Positions 32,001 through 40,117 of a stretch of 40,117 bases of DNA are shown here, piece by piece. The notes below the pieces were generated by a model that had not been told where the DNA came from, ran no database searches, and was given only the letters and a program-made list of their open reading frames with translations. Origin of the DNA: CANLWN01 sp039815505 (GTDB lineage Bacteria > Bacteroidota > Bacteroidia > Flavobacteriales > Flavobacteriaceae); assembly GCA_039815505.1 (NCBI GenBank), contig JBCBZE010000005.1, positions 1-40,117 of the forward strand, given 5' to 3'. Within the stretch, counting starts at the first letter, position 1; each line of letters opens with the position of its first letter. The translations under genes were made by a program, and so were the position numbers.

Positions 32001-35000
32001 ATGAAGTTGAAAAAACAAGGTTTGTACCTACCAGAATTTGAGCATGACAACTGCGGAGCGGGGTTTATCTGTAGCCTTAAGGGAAGGAAATCCAATGACA
32101 TTATTCATAAAGCATTGGAAATATTGGATAAATTGGAGCACAGGGGCGCTGTAAGTGCTGATGGAAAAACCGGGGATGGAGCTGGCATATTGATCGACAT
32201 TCCCCACGACTTCTTTTTGGAGGTATGTGATTTTAAACTTCCTGAACCGGGAACATATGCTGTAAGTAATGTTTTTCTGCCTCAAAAAGCAAACCAGCGT
32301 ACCTATTGTATTTCCGTTTTAGAGGAAAATATTAAAAGACAAGGACTTCAACTTTTAGGGTGGAGAGACGTACCTGTAAACAAATCGATTCCTGGAAGAA
32401 TAGCTTCGGAAACAGAACCTTTTGTAAAACAGTTGTTTGTGGCCAAGGAAAGTGCGGACCAAAGTTATTTTGACTTTAACCTAAAACTTTTCATTGCGAG
32501 AAAAGTTACCGAGCATCGCATTATTAATTCCAAGTTATCGGAAAGTCAATTTTTCTATATCCCCAGCCTTTCTACGAAAATCATCATTTTTAAAGGCCTA
32601 TTAATGCCCCAGGATATAAAGTTATACTATAAGGATCTTATGGATCCGAGGGTAGTTACCCGCCTAGCACTCGTGCACCAGCGATTTTCGACCAACACAT
32701 TTCCTACTTGGGACCTTGCACAACCCTTTAGATACATGTGCCATAATGGAGAAATAAATACGCTAAGGGGTAATGTTTCCAGAATGCGGTCTAGAGAAGA
32801 GCTTTTAAAAAGTAACTGGTTTGGTGAAGAGATCAAGGACATCCTTCCGATTATCTTACCGGGGAAATCGGACTCCGCCACTATGGATATGGTAGTAGAA
32901 CTGTTATTGATGACAGGCAGGTCCTTACCTGAAGTGATGATGTTATTGGTGCCCGAAGCATGGGAAAAAAATATGGAAATGTCCGAGGCCAAAAGGGCAT
33001 TCTATGAATTTAATTCGTGCCTAATGGAGCCTTGGGACGGTCCTGCTTCCATACCCTTCACGGACGGTAATTATATCGGAGCCGTATTGGACAGGAACGG
33101 ACTACGACCATCAAGGTATTCCGTTACCAAGGACGGGTATGTAATTATGTCCTCGGAGACCGGCGTTGTAGAACTAGACCCGGAGAATATTGCCTTCCAT
33201 GGTAGATTGGAGCCCGGAAAGATGTTCCTGGTCAATATGGAGGAGGGGCGTATTGTAAATGATGAGGAAATAAAGGAAGAGATAGCCCAACGTTATCCCT
33301 ATAAAAAGTGGTTGGACGATAACTTGGTGCATTTGAAAAATATACCCTACAACGATTGTCCGCTTTTCATAGGTGAGGCATCCATGGAGAAAAGAAAAGC
33401 CGTTTTCGGATATACGCTTGAGGATATTAATACGATAATTCTTCCCATGGGGAAAAATGCCAAAGAACCTATTGGCTCAATGGGCTCGGACACCCCTATC
33501 GCCGTATTATCTGAAAGACCACAATTACTTTATAATTATTTTAAACAACTATTTGCCCAGGTAACCAACCCTCCATTGGATGGTATACGGGAAGAATTGA
33601 TTACGGATATTAGCCTAACCCTGGGTAGCGATCATAATATTTTTGATGTTACAGAGCTTCATTGCAGAAAGTTAAAAATTCAAAATCCGGTAATTTCCAA
33701 GGAAGATTTAGATAAAATAAAAAATTATGATGCCAGTCCCGATTACAAAGTAGTATCCATTCCCATACTTTATGCCATTGAGAAGGGTCATAACGGCCTT
33801 GAAGAAGCATTGGGGAGCATTCTTGAACAAGCTTCCGTTGCAATCGATGAAGGTGCCAATATCATTATTTTATCTGATAGAAACGTAAATGAGGATATGG
33901 CCCCTATCCCTGCTTTATTGGCCTGTTCGTATGTGAACAGTGGATTACAACGGATGAGAAAACGCTCTAAACTAAGTGTGATCATTGAATCGGCGGAACC
34001 GCGGGAAGTGCATCATTTTGCTTTACTTTTTGGTTTTGGCGCCAGCGCTATAAACCCATATTTAGTGAATGAAATTATAGCTGAGCAAATTGAAGCGAAC
34101 GATATTACCGAATATACTTTTGAGGAAGCGGTGAAGAATTATAACAAAGCTATAGGCAAAGGAATTCTCAAGGTAATGAACAAGATAGGCATATCTACCT
34201 TAAACTCCTATAGAGGTTCGCAATTGTTCGAATGCATCGGTATCAACACAAAGACTGTAGAGAAATATTTTCCAAATACACCTACCAGGATCCAAGGCAT
34301 AGGGCTATACGAAATTGAAAAGGAAATTACCAAAAGACACAAAAAAGCATTTAAACAACAAGAAATAGCCGCAAATCTGGATTTGGAAATCGGTGGTGAG
34401 TATCGTTGGAGGAGAGATGGGGAAAAACACATGTTCAATCCAATATCCATTGCAAAACTTCAAAAATCGGTTCGTAACAATGAACCGGAAACCTATAAGG
34501 AGTTCTCCAAAATGGTAAACGAACAGTCCAGAAGCTTAATGACCATCCGTGGTTTGTTCGAATTCTCCAATTATGATCCGATTCCCTTGGACGAAGTAGA
34601 ACCATGGACCGAAATTGTAAAGCGCTTTAAAACCGGGGCCATGTCCTATGGGTCCATAAGCAAGGAAGCTCACGAAAACTTGGCTATAGCCATGAATAGA
34701 ATAGGTGGCAAAAGCAATTCGGGTGAGGGAGGTGAGGATGCCACGCGCTTCTATAAAAGTCAAAACGGAGACTGGAAAAATAGTGCGATCAAACAAGTTG
34801 CTTCGGGAAGATTTGGGGTAACCTCCAACTACCTGACCAATGCAAAGGAAATACAAATAAAAATGGCGCAAGGGGCCAAACCTGGGGAAGGGGGACAGCT
34901 ACCTGGTCCAAAGGTAAATCCAGCCATCGCAAAGACAAGGAATTCAACACCATATGTTGGCTTAATATCCCCTCCGCCGCACCACGATATTTATTCCATT

Positions 35001-36509
35001 GAAGATCTGTCCCAATTAATTTTTGATTTAAAATCCGCCAATCGGGATGCTAGGATCAATGTAAAACTAGTATCAGAAGTTGGTGTAGGAACAGTTGCCG
35101 CCGGGGTGTCCAAGGCGAAAGCAGATGTTATCCTTATATCAGGATTCGATGGTGGTACGGGAGCCTCACCGTTGACTTCCTTAAAACATGCGGGTCTCCC
35201 TTGGGAGTTGGGAATTGCCGAAGCCCAACAGACCTTGGTGCTCAACGATTTAAGAAATAGGGTCGTTGTTGAGTGCGATGGACAGTTAAAGACAGGTAGG
35301 GATGTGGCAATTGCCTGTTTATTGGGTGCAGAAGAATTTGGCTTCGCTACCGCACCCTTAGTTGCATCTGGGTGCATTATGATGCGGGTCTGCCACTTGA
35401 ACACGTGCCCGGTAGGAATCGCCACCCAAAATCCCGAATTGCGCAAAAAGTTCAAGGGAAAACCAGAGCATGTGGTCAACTACATGTATTTCGTAGCGCA
35501 AGAGCTACGTGAGATTATGGCACAATTGGGCTTCAGGACTATTGACGAAATGGTGGGGCAGGTACAAAAATTAGATCGAAAAAAGGCAATAGAACATTAT
35601 AAAGCCGCTGGGATAGATCTCACCCCCATTCTGTACCAAGTAGAAGTCCCCAAGGGTACTAAATTATATAATACACAAAAGCAACAACATCATATTGAGG
35701 AGTCCATTGAATTTGAAATTATAGAAAAAGCGCACCCGGCCCTCTTTAGGAAAGAAAAGACAAGTTTGGATTTCCCTATCAATAATACGGATAGAACGGT
35801 TGGCGCCATCATAAGTAATGAAATCTCCAAAATATATGGGGCGGAAGGACTTCCGGAAAACACCCTGAAACTAAACTTTACCGGTTCGGCCGGACAAAGT
35901 TTCGGTGCATTTGCCACCAAAGGACTAACTATGATCGTCAATGGAAATACCAATGATTACTTGGGCAAAGGGCTGTCCGGCGCCAAATTGATCATTAAGG
36001 TCCCAGATAAAGCCACCATCGACCCCCAGGAAAATGTCATTACGGGAAATGTTACATTGTACGGCGCAACTTCGGGAGAAGCTTATATCAATGGTAAAGC
36101 AGGAGAGCGGTTTTGCGTTAGAAATTCAGGGGCAAAAGCCGTAGTGGAAGGTATAGGCGACCATGGATGCGAATATATGACCGGTGGTATTGCGGTTATC
36201 CTTGGTGAAGTGGGTCGTAACTTTGGCGCTGGAATGAGCGGGGGTATCGCCTATGTATTCGATGAACATGCAACGTTCGAAAAAAAATGTAACAAAGGAG
36301 CCCTAAACCTGCTAGCTGTAGATGAGGATAATGATATTATGGAACTACGAGAGCTTGTGGAAAACCACTATAACGCAACCCTAAGTCCGTTGGCGCAGCG
36401 CGTTTTGGAAAATTGGGAAAAGTGTCTACCTAAGTTCGTAAAGGTATTCCCGGAGGAGTATAAACAAGCATTGATTCGTTTGGAAAGAGAAAAATTGGAG
36501 ACAATATAA
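32001..36509 (+). CDS. gltB: glutamate synthase (NADPH) large subunit
   Basis: GltB makes glutamate from glutamine and 2-oxoglutarate. The 1502 residues begin with a short propeptide; the nucleophilic, N-terminal cysteine of the mature enzyme is Cys18 in FEHDNCGAGF. The class II amidotransferase domain (to about 420) includes LAQPFRYMCHNGEINTLRGN. The central and FMN synthase domains follow (SYGSISKEAHENLAIAMNRI; GGDxGTGAS-like GFDGGTGASPLTS). The 3Fe-4S cysteines lie in CIMMRVCHLNTCPVG, about residues 1125, 1131 and 1136. The C-terminal GXGXG beta-helix has GNVTLYGATSGEAYING. The ATG at 32001 is preferred over the TTG one codon upstream. gltD follows after ten bases. Confidence 0.97.
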   Translation: MKLKKQGLYLPEFEHDNCGAGFICSLKGRKSNDIIHKALEILDKLEHRGAVSADGKTGDGAGILIDIPHDFFLEVCDFKLPEPGTYAVSNVFLPQKANQRTYCISVLEENIKRQGLQLLGWRDVPVNKSIPGRIASETEPFVKQLFVAKESADQSYFDFNLKLFIARKVTEHRIINSKLSESQFFYIPSLSTKIIIFKGLLMPQDIKLYYKDLMDPRVVTRLALVHQRFSTNTFPTWDLAQPFRYMCHNGEINTLRGNVSRMRSREELLKSNWFGEEIKDILPIILPGKSDSATMDMVVELLLMTGRSLPEVMMLLVPEAWEKNMEMSEAKRAFYEFNSCLMEPWDGPASIPFTDGNYIGAVLDRNGLRPSRYSVTKDGYVIMSSETGVVELDPENIAFHGRLEPGKMFLVNMEEGRIVNDEEIKEEIAQRYPYKKWLDDNLVHLKNIPYNDCPLFIGEASMEKRKAVFGYTLEDINTIILPMGKNAKEPIGSMGSDTPIAVLSERPQLLYNYFKQLFAQVTNPPLDGIREELITDISLTLGSDHNIFDVTELHCRKLKIQNPVISKEDLDKIKNYDASPDYKVVSIPILYAIEKGHNGLEEALGSILEQASVAIDEGANIIILSDRNVNEDMAPIPALLACSYVNSGLQRMRKRSKLSVIIESAEPREVHHFALLFGFGASAINPYLVNEIIAEQIEANDITEYTFEEAVKNYNKAIGKGILKVMNKIGISTLNSYRGSQLFECIGINTKTVEKYFPNTPTRIQGIGLYEIEKEITKRHKKAFKQQEIAANLDLEIGGEYRWRRDGEKHMFNPISIAKLQKSVRNNEPETYKEFSKMVNEQSRSLMTIRGLFEFSNYDPIPLDEVEPWTEIVKRFKTGAMSYGSISKEAHENLAIAMNRIGGKSNSGEGGEDATRFYKSQNGDWKNSAIKQVASGRFGVTSNYLTNAKEIQIKMAQGAKPGEGGQLPGPKVNPAIAKTRNSTPYVGLISPPPHHDIYSIEDLSQLIFDLKSANRDARINVKLVSEVGVGTVAAGVSKAKADVILISGFDGGTGASPLTSLKHAGLPWELGIAEAQQTLVLNDLRNRVVVECDGQLKTGRDVAIACLLGAEEFGFATAPLVASGCIMMRVCHLNTCPVGIATQNPELRKKFKGKPEHVVNYMYFVAQELREIMAQLGFRTIDEMVGQVQKLDRKKAIEHYKAAGIDLTPILYQVEVPKGTKLYNTQKQQHHIEESIEFEIIEKAHPALFRKEKTSLDFPINNTDRTVGAIISNEISKIYGAEGLPENTLKLNFTGSAGQSFGAFATKGLTMIVNGNTNDYLGKGLSGAKLIIKVPDKATIDPQENVITGNVTLYGATSGEAYINGKAGERFCVRNSGAKAVVEGIGDHGCEYMTGGIAVILGEVGRNFGAGMSGGIAYVFDEHATFEKKCNKGALNLLAVDEDNDIMELRELVENHYNATLSPLAQRVLENWEKCLPKFVKVFPEEYKQALIRLEREKLETI

Positions 36510-36519
36510 GCACCGAAAA

Positions 36520-37986
36520 ATGGGAAAGATAACAGGATTTTTGGAATTCGATCGAAAAGTAGAGGAATACACACCGGTCGATGAACGTGTGAAACATTTT
36601 AAGGAATTTACACTTCCAATGAAAGAGAAAGCGCTTAAAGAACAGGGGGCACGTTGCATGGATTGTGGTATCCCTTTTTGTCATAGCGGGTGCCCACTGG
36701 GAAATATGATACCGGATTTTAACGACGCCGTCTATCGTGGAAAATGGGAAAAGGCCGCCGATATTTTACATTCTACAAATAATTTCCCTGAATTTACCGG
36801 TAGGTTATGCCCTGCGCCCTGTGAGGAAGCATGCGTGCTAGGTATTAATGAGGACCCGGTATCGATCGAAAATATAGAGAAAAACATTGTTGAAACAGCC
36901 TTTAAAAATGGATGGATCAGCCCAATACCCCCTAAAAACCGAACAGGTAAAACCATTGCGGTTATTGGTTCGGGACCCGCAGGTCTGGCGGCAGCACAAC
37001 AATTAAACCGTGCAGGACATTTGGTTACCGTCTTTGAACGGGATGAAAAAATCGGCGGACTATTACGATATGGTATTCCCGATTTTAAAATGGAAAAACA
37101 GGTTATTGACAGAAGACTAACCGTTCTGGAAGAAGAGGGAATTATTTTTAAAACCGGGGTCAATGTAGGAAAGGATATTAAAGCCGACGAGCTCAAAAAT
37201 GACTTTGATGCCCTCATATTATGTGGAGGGGCAACGATAAGAAGACCGCTGCCTATTGAGGGAGCTCATCTAAAAGGTGTTGAACAGGCCATGGATTTCC
37301 TTGCCCAAAACAACCGAAGGGTTGATGGTATCAAGGATTTGGGAGAAGAAATTAAAGCTACCGGAAAAAATGTAATAGTTATTGGTGGTGGAGATACCGG
37401 TTCTGACTGTATAGGAACTTCATTTAGACAAAAGGCCAAATCGGTTTCTAATTTTGAGATCATGGGCAAGGCCACGTTAGATCGTCCAGAAGATCAACCA
37501 TGGCCTTTTTGGCCCATGCGATTACGGACAAGCTCTTCCCATAAGGAAGGGGCAGAACGTTTCTTCAGTATTTCAACCAAAAAATTTATTGGTGACGATA
37601 GGGATCATCTTATAGGGTTGATCACGGTAGAAGTAGAATGGATAAAAGAACCAGGGAAACGACCAATATTAAAAGAAATCGAGGGTACCGAAAAGGAATG
37701 GAAATGCGAATTGGCATTGTTAGCACTTGGTTTTACCGGCTCCGAGACCACGGTTGCCGAACAATTAGGGCTAGAAGTAGATTCCAGAACAAATATTAAG
37801 GCGACCGCAAAAAATTACATGACCAACGTTCCAGGGGTCTTTGTCGCCGGTGATCAGCGAAGGGGACAATCCCTTATTGTTTGGGCCATTTCCGAAGGTA
37901 GGCAAGCGGCTTACCATATAGACACCTACTTAATGGGGAAATCTAATTTACCTCTAAAAGGAGAAGGTGATCTACCAAAAATTTAA
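36520..37986 (+). CDS. gltD: glutamate synthase (NADPH) small subunit
   Basis: GltD oxidises NADPH and feeds electrons through two 4Fe-4S clusters to GltB. The 488-residue protein shows the cluster cysteines Cys46, Cys49, Cys54 and Cys58 (CMDCGIPFCHSGCPLGN) and Cys97, Cys101 and Cys105 (CPAPCEEAC). The FAD-binding motif is VIGSGPAGLAAAQQL (from residue 149) and the NADPH-binding motif VIGGGDTGSDC (about 287-297). The C-terminal GVFVAGDQRRGQSLIVWAI closes the FAD domain. Length is normal. It is cotranscribed with gltB and followed by a terminator. Confidence 0.97.
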   Translation: MGKITGFLEFDRKVEEYTPVDERVKHFKEFTLPMKEKALKEQGARCMDCGIPFCHSGCPLGNMIPDFNDAVYRGKWEKAADILHSTNNFPEFTGRLCPAPCEEACVLGINEDPVSIENIEKNIVETAFKNGWISPIPPKNRTGKTIAVIGSGPAGLAAAQQLNRAGHLVTVFERDEKIGGLLRYGIPDFKMEKQVIDRRLTVLEEEGIIFKTGVNVGKDIKADELKNDFDALILCGGATIRRPLPIEGAHLKGVEQAMDFLAQNNRRVDGIKDLGEEIKATGKNVIVIGGGDTGSDCIGTSFRQKAKSVSNFEIMGKATLDRPEDQPWPFWPMRLRTSSSHKEGAERFFSISTKKFIGDDRDHLIGLITVEVEWIKEPGKRPILKEIEGTEKEWKCELALLALGFTGSETTVAEQLGLEVDSRTNIKATAKNYMTNVPGVFVAGDQRRGQSLIVWAISEGRQAAYHIDTYLMGKSNLPLKGEGDLPKI

Positions 37987-38020
37987 GTGTTTGTTTATTT
38001 TTTATTTGAATTAGTCGAAG

Positions 38021-38054
38021 AAAAAGACCTTTCCCTAACGGGAAAGGCTTTTTT
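38021..38054 (+). terminator. terminator between gltD and the convergent T9SS cargo gene
   Basis: The stem AAAAAGACCTTTCCC / GGGAAAGGCTTTTTT has one A-C mismatch and a TAAC loop, and is followed by T-rich sequence. A-rich sequence on the other side allows use in both directions, which suits the convergent genes ending at 37986 and 38058. Confidence 0.85.
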
Positions 38055-38057
38055 GTA

Positions 38058-39797
38058 TTACCGAATAACAAGACGATGGGTTTCGTGGATACCGTTCGAA
38101 GACACCTTTAAAAAGTATATTCCTGGTTTATAACTTTCAATATTAAAGAAACTTCCTGTTTTATACATTCCATCATAAAGTACGCGCCCCTCCGAAGAGC
38201 GTATTTGAAATTTGACATAATCGTCGAACTTGTCGTTTTCAAGTCTGAACGAAAATTGGGCAGGGTTGGGATAAAACAAAGTAGTTGTTTTTAACGAAAT
38301 TGCTTCGGTAACATCGTGGTAGGAGGGAATGTTGACCTTTAAAGAACTACCATTTATCCCCTGATACTCATAAGCACCAATATCAAAACCATTGATAGAA
38401 GGTCTTGGATCGTTGACTAGATCAAAGGTAACGCCCCAAGAAGATATGTCCGAACCCGAATCTACCAGGCTTGAAGTTTCATCACTAGGGCTGTAATCAT
38501 CGTTAAATATATCCTGAAGTCCTAACGTATCAGGTTGACGGGTCATTATATTGGAATAAATTCGCGTTAGACTACTATCTCTTGTAACTCTTTTGTTAAA
38601 ATCAAAATAACTCTCTTGATCTCCTTTCCAAGTATTTCCCGAAGCATGATCATTACCTGGATCGACTATTAGATTGTTTACAAAATAGGTTGGCACCGAT
38701 TCTTGCGATTTGTATTTTTTGGCCGGATCATCGGTCAATGTGATTATCGTATTATAAAGGATGCCCGAATTTTCCGGTTCAATAATGGTATTATTGGCAA
38801 TATAATACCCCTCGTTAAGATCATCAAATTCATGGCGATTGTGAATAAACATACCATGTAAACCAGGTTCAATTAATACGTTATTATATACTTTGGTACC
38901 ACTCTCAACACTGATCAGCTGAAAACCCTGTCCAGATAATGATGGGCCATTCTTAACAAAATTATTATAGATTTCATAAATGCCCCCTCCTATACTCATG
39001 GCAAAATTCTGGGCATATACATCGTCCAAGCCGTAATTTGATATTTGATTATCCCGAATAATACCATTATGCCTAACCAAATTTAATTGTATACCGTCCC
39101 AATCCGTACCTTCTAGAATATTATCTTGTATTGTTACATTTTCTAGCCAATGACCATACACATACACTCCGTTACATTTTCTATTGGACTTTATCTTATA
39201 TCCTCCCGTATAGCCCACATAAATACCTTCCGCTCCCGTATCATGAATATAGTTGTGATGTATGTTTAAATTATCCAGGACAAAGCCATTGCTTCGCCAT
39301 GTATCCGGATCGCTACATTTGGGATCTGTTTTGGCCATGATTCCCGCAAAACCCGTGTTTTCAATTTCGATATGATCTATCTCCACATCGGAACTCAATT
39401 CCTCTACACCTACGCCTACCGATCCTCCATTAATGGTTTCAAGAACATGGATACCATAATCATAATTTGCATCTCCACTACCGGTAAGACGTATATATTT
39501 GCTTCGTTTAAAAGCAAAGCCAGAATACTGCTGCTCAGAAACTTCCACTTTTCCTCCACAATTGATAAATGTTACAGGATCCGTGGCCGTTCCCTCAAAA
39601 TCATAGAACCGAAAACCGGCATAGTTTCCCGCGGGAATACATATCGTGTCCCCGGGCGAATAATTTATTTGAGAAGCCCAAATGAGGTTTAATGAAGTAG
39701 TTTTTAAACCTGTTAACGTTGCATCACAATTACAGGATTGTCCTGAGATAATTCCACTTGTAGTTAAGAATAAAAAAAAGAGTAGTTTTCCACGCAT
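38058..39797 (-). CDS. parallel beta-helix protein with T9SS type A sorting domain
   Basis: The 579-residue protein has a signal peptide (RGKLLFFLFLTTSGIISGQ). A right-handed parallel beta-helix follows (about 60-400), built of short repeats with Asn ladders such as IEIENTGFAGIMAK, LNIHHNYIHDTGAEGIYVG and VTIQDNILEGTDWDGIQL. It ends in a T9SS type A sorting domain of about 75 residues: TTLFYPNPAQFSFRLEND, then GRVLYDGMYKTGSFFNIESY, KPGIYFLKV and a final RLVIR. The protein should therefore be exported by the Sec and T9SS pathways and anchored on or released from the cell surface. Beta-helix proteins of this type often bind or cleave polysaccharides, but I see no family-specific catalytic motif. 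It is a single gene, upstream of it lies the rRNA operon end. Confidence 0.9.
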   Translation of the reverse strand: MRGKLLFFLFLTTSGIISGQSCNCDATLTGLKTTSLNLIWASQINYSPGDTICIPAGNYAGFRFYDFEGTATDPVTFINCGGKVEVSEQQYSGFAFKRSKYIRLTGSGDANYDYGIHVLETINGGSVGVGVEELSSDVEIDHIEIENTGFAGIMAKTDPKCSDPDTWRSNGFVLDNLNIHHNYIHDTGAEGIYVGYTGGYKIKSNRKCNGVYVYGHWLENVTIQDNILEGTDWDGIQLNLVRHNGIIRDNQISNYGLDDVYAQNFAMSIGGGIYEIYNNFVKNGPSLSGQGFQLISVESGTKVYNNVLIEPGLHGMFIHNRHEFDDLNEGYYIANNTIIEPENSGILYNTIITLTDDPAKKYKSQESVPTYFVNNLIVDPGNDHASGNTWKGDQESYFDFNKRVTRDSSLTRIYSNIMTRQPDTLGLQDIFNDDYSPSDETSSLVDSGSDISSWGVTFDLVNDPRPSINGFDIGAYEYQGINGSSLKVNIPSYHDVTEAISLKTTTLFYPNPAQFSFRLENDKFDDYVKFQIRSSEGRVLYDGMYKTGSFFNIESYKPGIYFLKVSSNGIHETHRLVIR

Positions 39798-39978
39798 ATC
39801 ATATAGTTTTAAATAATTACAATACTAAACCCATCCATCTTAACTGGAATCGTTAGGAAACGGGGGTTTTTGGGGAAACTGTATTTAGGGAACATTTAAG
39901 CAATGAAAGTAAATGTAATCTTTTTCTGTCTTATTTAGGAATATTTATAAGATATTCTTAACATATTACTTTTATGGT

Positions 39979-40015
39979 AAAAAAAAAGGCACCTATCATA
40001 TAAATGATAGGTGCC
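39979..40015 (-). terminator. rRNA operon terminator
   Basis: A perfect twelve-base-pair stem (GGCACCTATCAT / ATGATAGGTGCC) with a four-base loop follows the 5S gene on the minus strand and runs into nine T. The position directly after 5S rRNA and the strong stem mark it as the end of the rrn operon. Confidence 0.93.
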
Positions 40016-40022
40016 CGAAGAA

Positions 40023-40117
40023 AGGCGGCGGCCTACTCTCCCACCCTTTTGGGGCAGTACCATCGGCGCAGACGGGCTTAACTTCCCTGTTCGGAATGGT
40101 AAGGGGTGGGCCCCGTC
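40023..40117 (-). rRNA. rrf: 5S ribosomal RNA (5' end cut by window)
   Basis: The minus strand carries the conserved 5S core, including CATTCCGAACAGGGAAGTTA, AAGCCCGTCTGCGCCGATGG and TACTGCCCC, and ends with the typical GGGAGAGTAGGCCGCCGCC. About 95 of the usual 110 or so bases are present; the 5' end lies beyond the window. The exact 3' end is set to within a few bases. The 23S and 16S genes should follow outside the window. Confidence 0.93.

Noticed and set aside
34991..35479. Open frame of 162 codons opposite gltB
   Set aside because: It is antisense to the FMN and iron-sulfur region of glutamate synthase; the long frame follows from the codon bias of the real gene.
1..40117. Search for mobile elements, CRISPR arrays, toxin-antitoxin, restriction or phage-defence genes
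   Set aside because: I found no transposase, integrase, regularly spaced repeats or defence-type genes; nearly all coding space is assigned to core families.

Overview
The window reads as ordinary core chromosome of a marine-type member of the Flavobacteriaceae (Bacteroidota). Support for this comes from AT-rich sequence, -7 elements of the form TAnnTTTG, few Shine-Dalgarno sites, and several family-typical genes: a type IX secretion (T9SS) PorV channel, the gliding/T9SS lipoprotein GldJ, a protein with a T9SS type A C-terminal sorting domain, a PafA-type alkaline phosphatase, and a two-lipoyl pyruvate dehydrogenase E2. I cannot name the genus from sequence alone. I see no insertion sequence, prophage, CRISPR array or restriction system.

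Layout. 1-2223 (+) is the tail of a gene set: a ketoacyl synthase III cut by the window edge, a small methyltransferase-like protein and a family 2 glycosyltransferase. A convergent PafA-like phosphatase follows (2215-3897), then an MlaE/MlaF-type lipid ABC pair (+, 4008-5513). From 14487 down to 5510 all genes are on the minus strand: pyruvate dehydrogenase E1 alpha and E2, a leucine-rich-repeat lipoprotein, and a tight five-gene run (M28 peptidase lipoprotein, SDR reductase, SprT-like metalloprotein, mannose-1-phosphate guanylyltransferase, DUF389 membrane protein). 14618-16336 (-) holds porV and cytidine deaminase. Divergent from porV, gldJ (+) ends in a strong terminator; murF, a LolCD/MacB-like ABC pair and a DCC-family protein follow, ending in a second terminator at 22157-22189.

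Two tRNA-Val genes (anticodons GAC and TAC, both minus) frame a 1.8 kb segment carrying an exported DinB-like protein and an exported protein of unknown function. Then, on the minus strand, come folC, a TonB-ExbD-ExbB operon, nhaD and an amino-acid dehydrogenase of the Glu/Leu/Phe/Val family. On the plus strand are an acyl-CoA dehydrogenase and the glutamate synthase pair gltBD. The window closes with a parallel beta-helix T9SS cargo protein, the rRNA operon terminator and a 5S rRNA cut by the window edge (minus).

The genes fall into four themes: envelope and secretion (porV, gldJ, murF, TonB/Exb, ABC pairs, T9SS cargo), central carbon (PDH), nitrogen/amino-acid metabolism (dehydrogenase, gltBD, acyl-CoA dehydrogenase) and housekeeping RNA genes. 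I did not find a convincing undescribed system. The observations most worth a check are the absence of porU from between porV and gldJ, the amino-acid dehydrogenase whose substrate-pocket motif looks more like leucine/phenylalanine dehydrogenases than glutamate dehydrogenases, and the tRNA-bounded segment with two poorly understood exported proteins.
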